Source: Nocardioides sp. GY 10113 (lineage in GTDB: Bacteria > Actinomycetota > Actinomycetes > Propionibacteriales > Nocardioidaceae). Taken from it: DNA of 64,000 nt. The position numbers and the translations under genes were made by a program. The DNA is taken from the NCBI RefSeq assembly GCF_004919105.1, contig NZ_STGK01000004.1:186001-250000 (forward strand), in the 5' to 3' direction. This document shows, in pieces, positions 43,134 to 52,109 of the stretch. The number at the start of each line of letters is the position of its first letter. The stretch's first letter is position 1. Under the pieces are notes generated by a model. It saw only the letters and a list, made by a program, of their open reading frames with translations, was not told the origin of the DNA and made no database searches.

Positions 43134-43976
43134 TCAGGCCTCGAACGAGCGCTCCGCCCGGAAGCCGGTGGCGGCCAGGGCTGCGACCGAGATCGGCCGC
43201 GACGGCGCCACGATCTCGCCGCGGTAGGCCAGCGCCGGCAGGCCCTGCTGGGTGCTGATCGCGTCGAAGAGCTCGGCGTTGCGCGGGCCGACCTGCTCGT
43301 GGGTCAGGTTGAACAGGCCGGTCACGCCGTGCTCGAGCGCGTGCACGACCGCGTCGGCCGCGTCCTCGACGTGCAGGCGGTAGAGCAGCGCGTCGGCGGA
43401 GAACGGCACCGAGCCGCCGAGGTACTGGTGGGCCATGGCTACCTTCTGCTCGATCGGCGGGTCGTCGGCGCCGAAGATGTCCCCGCACCGGAACACCGTC
43501 GCCCGGTCGCCGGCGGCGGCGTACGTCTTCTCCATCAGCAGGAAGTTGGCCGGGCTCGGGTCGGTCGAGGAGGTGACCGGCGCCGACTCCTCGATCTCGT
43601 CGAGGTGGTCGGCGGCGTCGCCGTAGACCGAGAGCGAGGAGAGCGCGACCAGTCGCACCTCCGGGCCGGTGGCGGCGACCACGTTCTCGGCGGTCCGGAC
43701 CAGCACGTCGTGGTAGGTCGCGGCGCGGCCCTCCGGGGTCATCGACCCCTGGGCCGAGGGCCCGGCGGTGACCACCACCGCGTCGACACCGTCGACCGCG
43801 GCGCGCACCGTGTCGAGGTCCGACCCGCGCAGCACGGCGGCGTCGCCGAACCGCTCGCGCAGGGTGGCCACCTTCTCCTCGCTGGTCGCGGTCACCCGGA
43901 CCGGGTGGCCGAGGCCGATCAGCCGCTCGGCGACCGCGGTGCCGACCAGGCCGGCGCCGATCACCAGGACCTTCAT
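43134..43976 (-). CDS. NAD-dependent epimerase/dehydratase family protein (atypical SDR)
   Basis: A 280-residue protein with the Rossmann motif GAGLVGTAVAERL at the N-terminus and a SDR-like core (VVVTAGPSAQGS, LSSLSVYGDAADHLDEI, FGADDPPIEQKVAMAHQYL). The catalytic YxxxK is present as YAAAGDR only in altered form (LLMEKTYAAAG), so it may be an atypical extended SDR that binds NADP without standard catalysis. It is coupled by four bases to the upstream RCCR-like gene and may reduce or isomerise a bilin-derived carbonyl. Confidence 0.72.
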   Translation of the reverse strand: MKVLVIGAGLVGTAVAERLIGLGHPVRVTATSEEKVATLRERFGDAAVLRGSDLDTVRAAVDGVDAVVVTAGPSAQGSMTPEGRAATYHDVLVRTAENVVAATGPEVRLVALSSLSVYGDAADHLDEIEESAPVTSSTDPSPANFLLMEKTYAAAGDRATVFRCGDIFGADDPPIEQKVAMAHQYLGGSVPFSADALLYRLHVEDAADAVVHALEHGVTGLFNLTHEQVGPRNAELFDAISTQQGLPALAYRGEIVAPSRPISVAALAATGFRAERSFEA

Positions 43977-44818
43977 GCGGTCCCGCCCGAGCGCATGGCG
44001 GCGATCTGGCCGAGCCCCGCGCGCGTGGCGACCAGCTCGTCGACGCGCTCGGCGCCGAGGAACTTCTTCGACAGCTCGTTCATCGGGTCCTTGGTGTAGC
44101 CGTAGGTGCGGACCAGGTGGTCGCGCTCGCGCAGCGCGGCGCGCTCCTCGACCGGCACCGGCGTGGCCTCGCGGACCCACCCGAGCCAGGTGTCGACCCG
44201 GCTGAGCACCGAGGCCCGGAGCGTCTCGACGATGTCCTCGGAGCGCTCGGCGGCCATGTAGGAGTTGGCGACGGGGGAGTTGAAGGCGCGCATGTAGGTG
44301 CCGTGGCTGACCGACCAGGTGAACCGGTCGTCGCCGCGCAGCGCCAGCCACTCCTCGTTGATCGACTCGTAGTAGCGCTCGAGGTAGTCGATGTCGGTCA
44401 TCGGGTCACGGCGGGGGACCAGGTCGGAGAAGTGGAAGATCTGCGGCACGGTGCCGAACACCAGGACCAGGTGCGGCACGTCGATGTGGGGGCCGAGCCA
44501 GACCTGGAGGTTCATGTCGAGGATCGAGGCCTTGCGGTTGCCGATCCAGGAGTGGACGAGCCACTCGACGCCCTCGTCGGCGTCGCCGACGTAGGGGTTG
44601 AGGGAGCCCTCGTAGCTGCCGTCGTCGGTCTTCCAGTACTCGAGCCCGGCTCCGGAGGCGTGCGGAGTGACGGCCAGCTCGGCGGTGATCCGGTCCTTGG
44701 CCTCGCTCAGGATCCCCCAGAGCGCCGACCACAGCTCGGAGTTGTCGACGTCGGGCGCCTCGGCCAAGAACTCGTGAATGGTCTTGATCTGTGTGCTGCT
44801 GCTCATATGCCGGAGCAT
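43973..44818 (-). CDS. RCCR-like protein 3
   Basis: A 281-residue protein (or 277 from the ATG at 44806) of the red chlorophyll catabolite reductase fold. It has WLVHSWIGNRKASILDMNLQ, VWLGPHIDVPHLVLVFG, VPRRDPMTDIDYLERYY (134-150; plant HRKDLVLNPDYLKEYY), GTYMRAFNSPVA and the C-terminal RERDHLVRTYGYTKDPMNEL...KFLG (plant ERRDKSFRRKSIED...RMFG). Starts next to operator i. Clearly related to the protein at 25626. Its gene pair is expressed divergently from the ABM/esterase operon, so the three RCCR-like genes lie in two units of the same regulon. Confidence 0.72.
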   Translation of the reverse strand: MLRHMSSSTQIKTIHEFLAEAPDVDNSELWSALWGILSEAKDRITAELAVTPHASGAGLEYWKTDDGSYEGSLNPYVGDADEGVEWLVHSWIGNRKASILDMNLQVWLGPHIDVPHLVLVFGTVPQIFHFSDLVPRRDPMTDIDYLERYYESINEEWLALRGDDRFTWSVSHGTYMRAFNSPVANSYMAAERSEDIVETLRASVLSRVDTWLGWVREATPVPVEERAALRERDHLVRTYGYTKDPMNELSKKFLGAERVDELVATRAGLGQIAAMRSGGTA

Positions 44819-44821
44819 ATG

Positions 44822-44834
44822 GATATATGATCTA
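44822..44834. promoter_or_regulatory. Regulon operator i (GATAT-ATG-ATCTA)
   Basis: Between the divergent RCCR-like 3 and ABM-domain genes. TATGAT (44826-44831) is a good -10 box for the plus-strand operon, followed by AGGAGG and ATG at 44856. Confidence 0.72.
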
Positions 44835-44855
44835 TTTCGCTAGGAGGTGAGGCGA

Positions 44856-45206
44856 ATGATCGTCGTGGTCAGCCAGGCATGGACCAAGCCCGCGGAGGAG
44901 CACGCCCAGGCCTACATCGCCCTGAACGGCGAGTTCGGGCGGTTCTTCCGGGCGCACCCGGGCTACCGGGGCCGGCGCCTGGTCCGCGGGGTGGAGAACC
45001 CGTGGCACTTCACGCACCTGCGCTACTTCGACACGGTCGAGGCGTACGAGGAGTGCACCCGGGCCGAGGGCTACGTCGAGCACACCGTCGCCATGTACGA
45101 GCACCTGGAGCCCTACGACTCGTACCCGCGCGAGTACCTCGAGGTCGTCATCGACGAGCCCGACCCGCGCGCGGCGTCGGACCTGGCCGGTGAGCCCGCC
45201 CCGTGA
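44856..45206 (+). CDS. ABM-type dimeric alpha/beta barrel protein
   Basis: A 116-residue protein of the antibiotic biosynthesis monooxygenase (ABM)/ferredoxin-like fold: FGRFFRAHPGYRGRRLVRGVENPWHFTHLRYFDTVEAYEE. Such small dimers include haem-degrading IsdG/HmoA-type and quinone-forming monooxygenases as well as isomerases. No iron-binding site can be claimed from the sequence. The ATG at 44856 has AGGAGG eight bases before; the GTG at 44847 is less likely. It starts a 13-gene operon, and overlaps the methylesterase-like gene by four bases. Confidence 0.75.
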   Translation: MIVVVSQAWTKPAEEHAQAYIALNGEFGRFFRAHPGYRGRRLVRGVENPWHFTHLRYFDTVEAYEECTRAEGYVEHTVAMYEHLEPYDSYPREYLEVVIDEPDPRAASDLAGEPAP

Positions 45207-45916
45207 CCTCCTTCGTCCTCGTCCACGGCGCGTTCCGCGGCGGCTGGGCCTGGCGCCGCGTGCGCCCGCACCTGATCGCCGCCGGCCACGACGTGCACGC
45301 ACCCAGCCTGCTCGGCGCCGGCGAGCACGCCGGCCTGATCGACGCGGTGACCGGCCTGGAGGTCTGGGTCGACCAGGTCGCGCGGCTGATCGAGCTCGAG
45401 GACCTGTACGACGTGGCGCTGGTCGGCCACAGCCAGGGCGGCCTGGTCACCACCGCGGTCGCGGCCCGGATCCCCGAGCGGATCGGCCACCTGGTCCACC
45501 TCGACGCGGCCGTCCCGGCGCCGGGCGAGCGCGCTGTCGACCTCCATCCCGGGGGAGCGCCCGACCCGCTGCCGCCGCGCGCCGCCGTGGTCCCCGCTCC
45601 CGCTCCCGCGTCCGACCTCGACGCGTCCGCCGCGGCCTGGCTGGCCGAGCGGACCACCGCCACGCCGGTCGCGGTCGCGCTCGACCCGGTCCCCGCGGCA
45701 CCGGACGGCGTACCGGAGCACTTCGTCTTCTGCGACGCGACCCCGCCGGGCTATCCGGCCACGGCGGTCCGCGCGCGGCTCGACGCCGAGCGGCGCGACT
45801 ACCGCCTCCTCGAGAGCGGCCACGACGCGCCGCTGACCGCACCCGCGCAGGTCGCGCGGCTGCTGATCGACGTGACGACGGCCGTGCCGTCGTCCAGGGA
45901 AAGGAGTCCACGATGA
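45203..45916 (+). CDS. Alpha/beta hydrolase resembling plant methylesterases (MES family)
   Basis: A 237-residue serine esterase with nucleophile S77 in VGHSQGG, probable Asp in VFCDATPP and His in LESGHDAP. The start FVLVHGAFRGGWAWRRVRPHLIAAGHDVHAPSLLG matches the HFVLVHGACHGAWCWY start of plant methylesterases and bacterial EstC. In plants, MES16 removes a methyl ester from fluorescent chlorophyll catabolites; the context here (next to RCCR-like 3) makes a similar demethylation attractive but not shown. GTG start, coupled to the ABM gene. Confidence 0.8.
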   Translation: MTSFVLVHGAFRGGWAWRRVRPHLIAAGHDVHAPSLLGAGEHAGLIDAVTGLEVWVDQVARLIELEDLYDVALVGHSQGGLVTTAVAARIPERIGHLVHLDAAVPAPGERAVDLHPGGAPDPLPPRAAVVPAPAPASDLDASAAAWLAERTTATPVAVALDPVPAAPDGVPEHFVFCDATPPGYPATAVRARLDAERRDYRLLESGHDAPLTAPAQVARLLIDVTTAVPSSRERSPR

Positions 45917-46464
45917 CGGTTCAGAAGGGCTGGGAGGGCCGGTTCTTCGAGGACTTCGCGGTGGGTGACGTCTACCAGCACCCCCTCGGCCGCACGGTCA
46001 CCGAGAACGACAACATCACGTTCTCGCTGATGACGATGAACACCAACCAGATGCACTTCAACAGCGAGTACGCCGCCCGCTCGGAGTTCGGGAAGCCGCT
46101 GGTCGTCTCCACGCTCACCGTCGCGATCGCCGTCGGTCAGAGCGTCACCGACCTGACCCAGAACGCGTTCGCCAACCTGGGCTGGGACGAGATCCGGATG
46201 ACCCACCCGGTCTTCGCCGGCGACACGCTCTACAGCGAGTCGCTGGTGCTGGAGAAGCGGGAGTCCGACAGCCGCCCGCACGCCGGCATCGTCACGGTGA
46301 AGACCCGCACGCTCAACCAGCACGGCGACGAGGTGTGCTCGTTCAAGCGGACGTTCTACGTCTACAAGGCCGGCGCCGAGCAGCTGGAGGGGATCTTCCC
46401 CGTGGGCAAGCGGTCGCTCGAGGCCGGCACGCCCCTCGCCGACTCCGCCGAGCGCCGGGCCTGA
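45913..46464 (+). CDS. MaoC-like hot-dog hydratase (mesaconyl/itaconyl-CoA hydratase type)
   Basis: A 183-residue hot-dog protein with FFEDFAVGDVYQHPLGRTVTENDN and MTMNTNQMHFNSEYA, the hydratase-2 core with Asn/His catalytic residues. The N-terminus is close to itaconyl-CoA/mesaconyl-C4-CoA hydratases. It would add water to an unsaturated diacid-CoA. A CitE-type lyase at 54885 could cleave the product. Coupled to the esterase gene by four bases. Confidence 0.83.
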   Translation: MTVQKGWEGRFFEDFAVGDVYQHPLGRTVTENDNITFSLMTMNTNQMHFNSEYAARSEFGKPLVVSTLTVAIAVGQSVTDLTQNAFANLGWDEIRMTHPVFAGDTLYSESLVLEKRESDSRPHAGIVTVKTRTLNQHGDEVCSFKRTFYVYKAGAEQLEGIFPVGKRSLEAGTPLADSAERRA

Positions 46465-46467
46465 CCC

Positions 46468-47499
46468 GTGCGGATCACGTTCGCCCCGTGGGGGGAGACC
46501 CTCGCCGAGATGGCCGACGCCGCGGCCCGCGCCGAGCGGGCCGGGGCGGCGGTGGTCTGGGCGCCGGAGCTGCACCGCAGTGCCACCGTCAGCGCCGCCG
46601 CGCTCGCCCAGGCGACCAGCACCGCCCAGGTCGGCACCGCGATCGCGCTCGCGTTCACCCGCAGCCCGATGGTGACCGCGCTGGAGGCCCTCGACCTCGA
46701 CGAGATCTCCGGCGGCCGGTTCCTGCTCGGGCTCGGCACCGGCGTGCAGCGGCTCAACGAGGACTGGCACCACGCCCGGTGGGGCAAGCCGGTGACCCAC
46801 CTGACCGAGACCGTGCGCAACGTCCGCGCCTTCTGGGCCGACGCGTGCGCGGGTCGCGAGATCGACCTGGACGGCGAGCACGAGCCGATGCGGATCCGCG
46901 GCTACGAGCGGCCCTACCCGATGGTCCGCGACAGCATCCCGGTCTACCTGGCGGCGATGGGCCCCGCGATGACGAGACTGGCCGGGCGGATCGCCGACGG
47001 CTGGATCAGCCACGAGCTCTGCTCCCCGGCCTACCTGAAGTCCCGGATCCTGCCGGAGGTCGAGACCGGCCTGGAGGCCGCCGGCCGCGACCGCGACGAG
47101 ATCGAGCTCGTGGTCTCCGCCTGCTGCTCCGTCGACGCCGACCCGGCCGCCGCGGTCGACCGGGTCCGCGGGCACGTCGGGTTCTACGCCAGCGTCCGCA
47201 CCTACGCCGACTTCTTCGACTTCCACGGCCTCGGCGAGGCCCAGCAGCGGGTGGTCGAGGCGTTCCGCGCCGGGGCCGGCGCCGAGCACCTGGCCGAGGT
47301 GGTCACCCCCGGCATGGTCGACGCGATCACCCTGAACGGCGACCGGGACCGCGTCGCCGAGCAGCTGTCGGCGTACGAGGGGATCGCGGACGCGGTCAAG
47401 CTCTCCGCCCCCACCCACGGGCTCACCCCGGCGCAGGTCCGCGCCGGCCAGGACGAGGTCATCGCCCTGATCCACACGCTGACAGGAGGACGGCAGTGA
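46468..47499 (+). CDS. LLM-class flavin-dependent oxidoreductase, probably F420-type
   Basis: A 343-residue TIM-barrel oxidoreductase of the luciferase-like monooxygenase superfamily: MRITFAPWGETLAEMADAAARAERAG, RFLLGLGTGVQ, IPVYLAAMGPAMTRLAGRIADGWI. In actinobacteria this subgroup commonly uses coenzyme F420. It would oxidise or reduce an intermediate of the side-chain or ring fragment. GTG start two bases after the previous stop region. Confidence 0.83.
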   Translation: MRITFAPWGETLAEMADAAARAERAGAAVVWAPELHRSATVSAAALAQATSTAQVGTAIALAFTRSPMVTALEALDLDEISGGRFLLGLGTGVQRLNEDWHHARWGKPVTHLTETVRNVRAFWADACAGREIDLDGEHEPMRIRGYERPYPMVRDSIPVYLAAMGPAMTRLAGRIADGWISHELCSPAYLKSRILPEVETGLEAAGRDRDEIELVVSACCSVDADPAAAVDRVRGHVGFYASVRTYADFFDFHGLGEAQQRVVEAFRAGAGAEHLAEVVTPGMVDAITLNGDRDRVAEQLSAYEGIADAVKLSAPTHGLTPAQVRAGQDEVIALIHTLTGGRQ

Positions 47500-48713
47500 A
47501 GCCGCTCGAGGACGTCCGGATCATCTCGCTGGAGCAGTACGGCGCCGGCCCGTTCGGCAGCGTGCACCTGGCCGACCTCGGCGCCGAGGTGATCAAGATC
47601 GAGGACCCGCGGGTCGGCGGCGACGTCGGCCGGTACGTGCCGCCGTACTTCTCCGGGGAGGACTCCCTCTTCTTCGAGACCTTCAACCGCAACAAGCGCT
47701 CGCTCTCCCTCGACCTCTCCACGCCCGCCGGGCGGGAGGTCTTCGAGGAGCTGGTCAAGGTCTCCGACGTCGTCTACTCCAACCTACGCGGGGACGTGCC
47801 GGCGAAGATCGGCATCACCTACGACCAGCTCAAGCACCTCAACCCGGCCATCGTCTGCTGCTCGCTGACCGGCTTCGGGATGACCGGGCCGCGGCAGAAG
47901 GAGCCCGGCTACGACTACGTGCTCCAGGGGCTGGCCGGCTGGATGGACCTGACCGGCGAGCCCGACGGCCCGCCCACCAAGTCCGGCCTGTCGCTGGTCG
48001 ACTTCTCCGGCGGCTACGTGGCCGCGCTCTCGCTGCTCGCCGGGCTGCACGCGGCCCGCCGTGACGGGGTCGGGATGGACTGCGACGTCAGCCTCTACGA
48101 CACCGCGATGGGGATGCTCACCTACCCCGCGACCTGGCACCTCAACGCCGGCTACACGCCGACCCGGACCCGGCACTCGGCGCACCCGTCGCTGGTGCCG
48201 TTCCAGGCGTTCGAGGCGAAGGACGGCTGGTTCGTGGTGGGCTGCGCGAAGGAGAAGTTCTGGGCGCGGCTGGCCGACGTGGTCGGCCACCCCGAGTGGG
48301 CCGAGGCCGGCTCGCCGTACGGCGACTTCTCCGGCCGCCAGCAGCGGCAGGCCGAGCTCGTGGCCCAGCTGGAGGAGATCTTCAAGCAGCGCACGGTCGA
48401 CGAGTGGCTGGGCGAGCTCTACCCGGCGTCGGTGCCGTGCGGGCCGATCAACGACGTGCCGGCCGCGCTGCGCGAGGAGCACACCATCGCCCGGAACCTG
48501 GTGGTGGAGACCGAGCACCCGCACTACGGCACCGTGAAGCAGGTCGCCTCGCCGGTCCGCGTCGGCACCGAGCCGCCGACGTACCGCCGCGCGCCGCAGC
48601 GCAACGAGGACTTCGGCTGGGTGATGGACGACGTGCTCGGCCTGGACGCCGAGCGGGTCGCGCGGCTGACCGAGGACGGCGCCTTCGGGGACCAGCCCGG
48701 GAGCGGCGCTTGA
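47496..48713 (+). CDS. Class III CoA transferase (CaiB/BaiF), second copy
   Basis: A 405-residue CoA transferase starting GTG at 47496, with MKPLEDVRIISLEQYGAGPFGSVHLADLGAEVIKIEDP and the catalytic Asp in LSLVDFSGGY. Closest in pattern to mesaconate/itaconate CoA transferases, which pair with MaoC hydratases and CitE lyases. The upstream and downstream genes overlap it by four bases. Confidence 0.9.
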   Translation: MKPLEDVRIISLEQYGAGPFGSVHLADLGAEVIKIEDPRVGGDVGRYVPPYFSGEDSLFFETFNRNKRSLSLDLSTPAGREVFEELVKVSDVVYSNLRGDVPAKIGITYDQLKHLNPAIVCCSLTGFGMTGPRQKEPGYDYVLQGLAGWMDLTGEPDGPPTKSGLSLVDFSGGYVAALSLLAGLHAARRDGVGMDCDVSLYDTAMGMLTYPATWHLNAGYTPTRTRHSAHPSLVPFQAFEAKDGWFVVGCAKEKFWARLADVVGHPEWAEAGSPYGDFSGRQQRQAELVAQLEEIFKQRTVDEWLGELYPASVPCGPINDVPAALREEHTIARNLVVETEHPHYGTVKQVASPVRVGTEPPTYRRAPQRNEDFGWVMDDVLGLDAERVARLTEDGAFGDQPGSGA

Positions 48714-50098
48714 TCGCCCCCGACCTGGCCCGCTGGGCGGTCGGCGACGTGGTGGTGCCGGTCGCCGTCCGCGAGGCCGCCCTGCGCCACCTCCTCGACG
48801 GCCTCGGTACGGCGGTCGCCGCCGCCCGAGCCGACGCCGCCGGCCCCGCGGTCGAGGTCGCGCGCGGCCTCGGCGGTCCCGCGGAGGCGACGATCCTCGG
48901 CGGCCGCGACCGGGTCGGCGCGCCCGCCGCCGCGCTGGCCAACGGCACGCTGGTGCACGCGCTGGACTTCGACGACACCCACGCCGGCGGGCTGGTGCAC
49001 GCGACCTCGGTCGTGCTCCCCGCGGCCCTCGCGGTGGGGGAGCAGGTCGGGGCGACCGGCGCCGAGGTGCTCGTCGCCGCGGTCGTCGGCTACGAGGTCG
49101 CCTGCCGTGTCGCCGCGGCCGCGCCGCACGGGTTCCACGCCCGCGGCCTGCACGCCACGATGGCCGCCGGGGTCTTCTCCTCGGCGGCGATCGCCGCCCG
49201 CCTGATGGGGCTCGACGGCGCCACCGCGACCCACGCGCTCGGCATCGCCGGCAGCCAGGCCGGCGGGCTGCTGGCCTTCCTCGCCACCGGCGCCAGCACC
49301 AAGCAGCTCCACCCCGGCTTCGCCTCCCAGGCGGGGATCACCGCGGCCCGACTGGCCGCCGCCGGCGCCACCGGCCCCGAGACCGTCCTGGACGGGCCGC
49401 ACGGGCTCTACGACGCCCTGACCACCGGGGTCGTCGAGCGGACGGCGATCCTGGCGGGCCTCGGCGGCGCCGACCCGACGGACTGGGAGACCACCCGGAT
49501 CGGCATCAAGCCCTGGCCGACCTGTCAGCTCGCCCACGCCAGCATGGCGGCGGCCGGCGCGGCCCTGAGCACCGCCGGTGCGACGGCCGGCGACGTCGTC
49601 GCCGTGCATGCGCTGGTCCACCCCGACTCGGCGTCCGTGGTCTGCCCGACGGATCGCGATCCCGCCCGCCCCGCGAGCCCCTACGCGGCGAAGTTCAGCC
49701 TGCCCTGGAGCGTCGCCGCACTGCTGCACGACGGCACCGTCGGCGTCGACACCTACCGCGACGACCAGCTCGCGCGTCCCGAGGTCATCGCGCTGGCCGC
49801 GGCCACCACCTGGGAGCCCACGACCGGCCCCGCGGCCGGGATGGCCGCGGCCGATGCCGCCGGCGAGGTGACGCTCACCCTGGCCGACGGCCGCCTGGTC
49901 ACCGGCCGCGTCGACCGCAGTCCCGGCGGCGGGGCGGCGCCGTTGAGCGACGCCGACCTGCTGGCCAAGTTCGCCGGCAACGCCGGACCCGGCTCCGTGC
50001 CGCTGGTGACCGCGCTCCGCGGCCTGCCGGACGCCCCCGACCTGACCGACCTGATCACCTGTGCGGCCGACGCGGCCGCCGTACCGATGGAGGCCTGA
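48710..50098 (+). CDS. MmgE/PrpD family protein, copy 1 (TTG start)
   Basis: A 462-residue member of the MmgE/PrpD (2-methylcitrate/aconitate-type dehydratase or isomerase) family. Signature ANGTLVHALDFDDTHAGGLVHATSVVLPAALA and GFASQAGITAARLA are present. The start is TTG at 48710, overlapping the transferase stop by four bases, preceded by GGGAGCGG. Members dehydrate, hydrate or isomerise tricarboxylates and substituted dicarboxylates. A second copy is at 60726. Confidence 0.85.
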   Translation: MIAPDLARWAVGDVVVPVAVREAALRHLLDGLGTAVAAARADAAGPAVEVARGLGGPAEATILGGRDRVGAPAAALANGTLVHALDFDDTHAGGLVHATSVVLPAALAVGEQVGATGAEVLVAAVVGYEVACRVAAAAPHGFHARGLHATMAAGVFSSAAIAARLMGLDGATATHALGIAGSQAGGLLAFLATGASTKQLHPGFASQAGITAARLAAAGATGPETVLDGPHGLYDALTTGVVERTAILAGLGGADPTDWETTRIGIKPWPTCQLAHASMAAAGAALSTAGATAGDVVAVHALVHPDSASVVCPTDRDPARPASPYAAKFSLPWSVAALLHDGTVGVDTYRDDQLARPEVIALAAATTWEPTTGPAAGMAAADAAGEVTLTLADGRLVTGRVDRSPGGGAAPLSDADLLAKFAGNAGPGSVPLVTALRGLPDAPDLTDLITCAADAAAVPMEA

Positions 50099-51127
50099 AT
50101 GACCGGCAGCGGATCGATGCAGCACGGCTCGATGGAGCAGCAGGCGCGCACCGCCTACGCGGCCGCACTGGCGCGGCTCGAGGCGTCCGGCCTCGGCCCC
50201 GAGCACGTCACCCGGGTGACCGAGAACGTCACCGTCGCAGGACTGGCCGAGTACCCCGACGCCGCCGGCGTCCGCGCCGACGTCCTCGGACCGGACGCCG
50301 GTGTCAGCACGGTCGTCGTCGAGGGGCTGATCGACTCCGACGCCCCGCTGGCCGTCGAGCTGCACACCGACGGTCCGGGCGACGACGGCGTGCTCCACCT
50401 GCCCACCGTGGTCCCGGTCGACGAGCACGGCGACCTGGTCGCGCCCGGCGACTTCGTGGCGCAGTACCGCTACTGCCTGGAACGGGCCGGCGACCTGCTG
50501 GAGAGGGCCGGCCTGACGTTGGGGCACGCGGTCACCACCTACGACTACTCCACGCCCGACACCCGCGCGGTCTACCGCAAGACCCACCACGTCCGGAAGG
50601 AGCTGCTCGGCCACAACGACGGCACCGTCTACCCGGGCGCGGGCGGCATCCTGATGTCGCGCCTGCACGTGCCGGGCCAGCTGGTCGCCATCGACGTGAC
50701 CGCCTCGCGGCACCCGCTGGAGCTGGTCAACCCGGGCTGGTCGCGCTACGACACCCTCACCTACGCGCCGGGCGTGAAGGCCGGCCGGACGCTGTTCATG
50801 TCCGGCTTCGCCGCGCTGGACATGGAGACGCAGGCGGCGCTGCACGAGGGCGACCTCGGGGCGCAGGCGGAGGCGACGTACGGCGCGATCCTGCACCTGC
50901 TCGCGCACGCCGGGCTCGGCCCCGAGCACCTGGTGCACACCGTCGAGTACTGCGTCGCCTCGGCGGCGGCGGACTTCAAGGAGGTGCTCGAGGTCCGGGA
51001 GCGCCTGCTCGGCCCCGGTGCGCCGGCGCCGAGCGCCGCGCTGTGCGACTGCCTGCTGCGGCCCGAGTTCCTGCTCGAGGTCTTCCCGACCGCGCTGTAC
51101 CCGGCCGACCACGAGGGGCAGGGGTGA
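50099..51127 (+). CDS. Tandem RidA/YjgF-family protein
   Basis: A 342-residue protein with a divergent N-terminal RidA-like segment (about 30-200) and a clear C-terminal RidA/YjgF domain (about 220-340; TYAPGVKAGRTLFMSGFAALD, AQAEATYGAILHLLAHAGLG, DFKEVLEVRERLLG). RidA proteins hydrolyse reactive enamines/imines; catabolic relatives act in nitrogen-ring and peroxycarbamate degradation (RutC type). A role in hydrolysing N-containing fragments is plausible. Starts one base after the MmgE stop. Confidence 0.78.
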   Translation: MTGSGSMQHGSMEQQARTAYAAALARLEASGLGPEHVTRVTENVTVAGLAEYPDAAGVRADVLGPDAGVSTVVVEGLIDSDAPLAVELHTDGPGDDGVLHLPTVVPVDEHGDLVAPGDFVAQYRYCLERAGDLLERAGLTLGHAVTTYDYSTPDTRAVYRKTHHVRKELLGHNDGTVYPGAGGILMSRLHVPGQLVAIDVTASRHPLELVNPGWSRYDTLTYAPGVKAGRTLFMSGFAALDMETQAALHEGDLGAQAEATYGAILHLLAHAGLGPEHLVHTVEYCVASAAADFKEVLEVRERLLGPGAPAPSAALCDCLLRPEFLLEVFPTALYPADHEGQG

Positions 51128-51129
51128 CG

Positions 51130-51627
51130 ATGAGCCTGCTCACCGACGAGGTCAGGGCGCTGGTCGGCCGGACCAAGGTCTACACCGCGCCCGAGCCGTT
51201 CGGCGCCGCCGCCGGGCGCTACTTCGGGCTCGCGATCGGCGACGACAACCCGCTCTACTCCGACCCCGACCACGCGCGGGCGCACGGGCTGGCGGGGGTG
51301 ACCGCGCCGCTCACGCTGGTCTGCGAGACCAACCAGTACGCGGCGCTGCCGATGGACCACGAGGGCTACGCCGGCCACACCTGGGACCTCGACATCCCCG
51401 GCACCCGGCAGGTCCGGGGCGGGAACAGGTACACCTTCCACCGCCGGATCCGGCCCGAGGACGTGGTCACCGCGACCTGGCGGATCACCGGCGTCAGCGA
51501 GAAGGTCACCGGCTCCGGCAACGCGATGCTCATCGTCTCCTCGACCGCCACCTACACCGACCAGCACGGCGAGCCCCTCGCCGAGAACGCCGAGACGATC
51601 ATCTTCGTCGGACTGGAGAAGGCATGA
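51130..51627 (+). CDS. MaoC N-terminal-type hot-dog dehydratase subunit
   Basis: A 165-residue hot-dog protein of the FAS1-like dehydratase (MaoC_dehydrat_N) type: TKVYTAPEPFGAAAGRYFGLAIGDDNPLYSD, lacking an obvious catalytic His. ATG 51130 follows a GGGGCAGGGG site; GTG 51124 overlaps the RidA stop. It should pair with the following MaoC protein, as in steroid-side-chain hydratases (ChsH1/ChsH2). Confidence 0.8.
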   Translation: MSLLTDEVRALVGRTKVYTAPEPFGAAAGRYFGLAIGDDNPLYSDPDHARAHGLAGVTAPLTLVCETNQYAALPMDHEGYAGHTWDLDIPGTRQVRGGNRYTFHRRIRPEDVVTATWRITGVSEKVTGSGNAMLIVSSTATYTDQHGEPLAENAETIIFVGLEKA

Positions 51628-52109
51628 GCGCCCCCACCGAGGCGGCTCCCGCGGAGTACGCGGACCAGTCGAGGATCGCGGTCGGCGACGCCGTCGCGCC
51701 GCTCGAGCGCACCATCACGCTGACCGACATGGTCGCGTACGCCGGCGCCACCTGGGACTGGCACCAGCTGCACTACGACACGGCCTACGTCGCGCAGAAG
51801 AAGCTGCCGGCCCCGATCGTGGACGGCCAGGTGTTCGGTGCGCTGCTGGTCGAGCAGCTCCAGGACTGGCTGGGCCCGCTCAGCTTCGTCCGTGAGCTGG
51901 AGTTCACCTTCCGCAACCTGGTCTTCGCGGGCGAGACGGTGCGCTGCACCGGGACCGTGACCGCGGTCTCGGAGGGGCGGCTCGAGGTCGACCTCGCGGT
52001 GCACGTGGTCGCCGACGACGGGTCGCCGGGGCGGGCCGCGGCGGCGCCGGCGCGGGCCGTCGTCCTGCTGGGCCGCGCGGACGGGCCAGGGGCCGGGGGC
52101 GGCGCGTGA
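51624..52109 (+). CDS. MaoC-like hydratase subunit
   Basis: A 161-residue hot-dog protein with the MaoC core GATWDWHQLHYDTAYV (catalytic Asp/His motif) and LEFTFRNLVFAGETV. With the partner at 51130 it likely forms an enoyl-CoA hydratase. It is overlapped by four bases at both ends. Confidence 0.82.
   Translation: MSAPTEAAPAEYADQSRIAVGDAVAPLERTITLTDMVAYAGATWDWHQLHYDTAYVAQKKLPAPIVDGQVFGALLVEQLQDWLGPLSFVRELEFTFRNLVFAGETVRCTGTVTAVSEGRLEVDLAVHVVADDGSPGRAAAAPARAVVLLGRADGPGAGGGA

Noticed and set aside
46335..48713. A 792-codon plus-strand frame fusing the LLM oxidoreductase region to the CoA transferase
   Set aside because: The upstream part is an out-of-frame, Arg-rich shadow of the LLM gene; the real transferase begins at the GTG at 47496.
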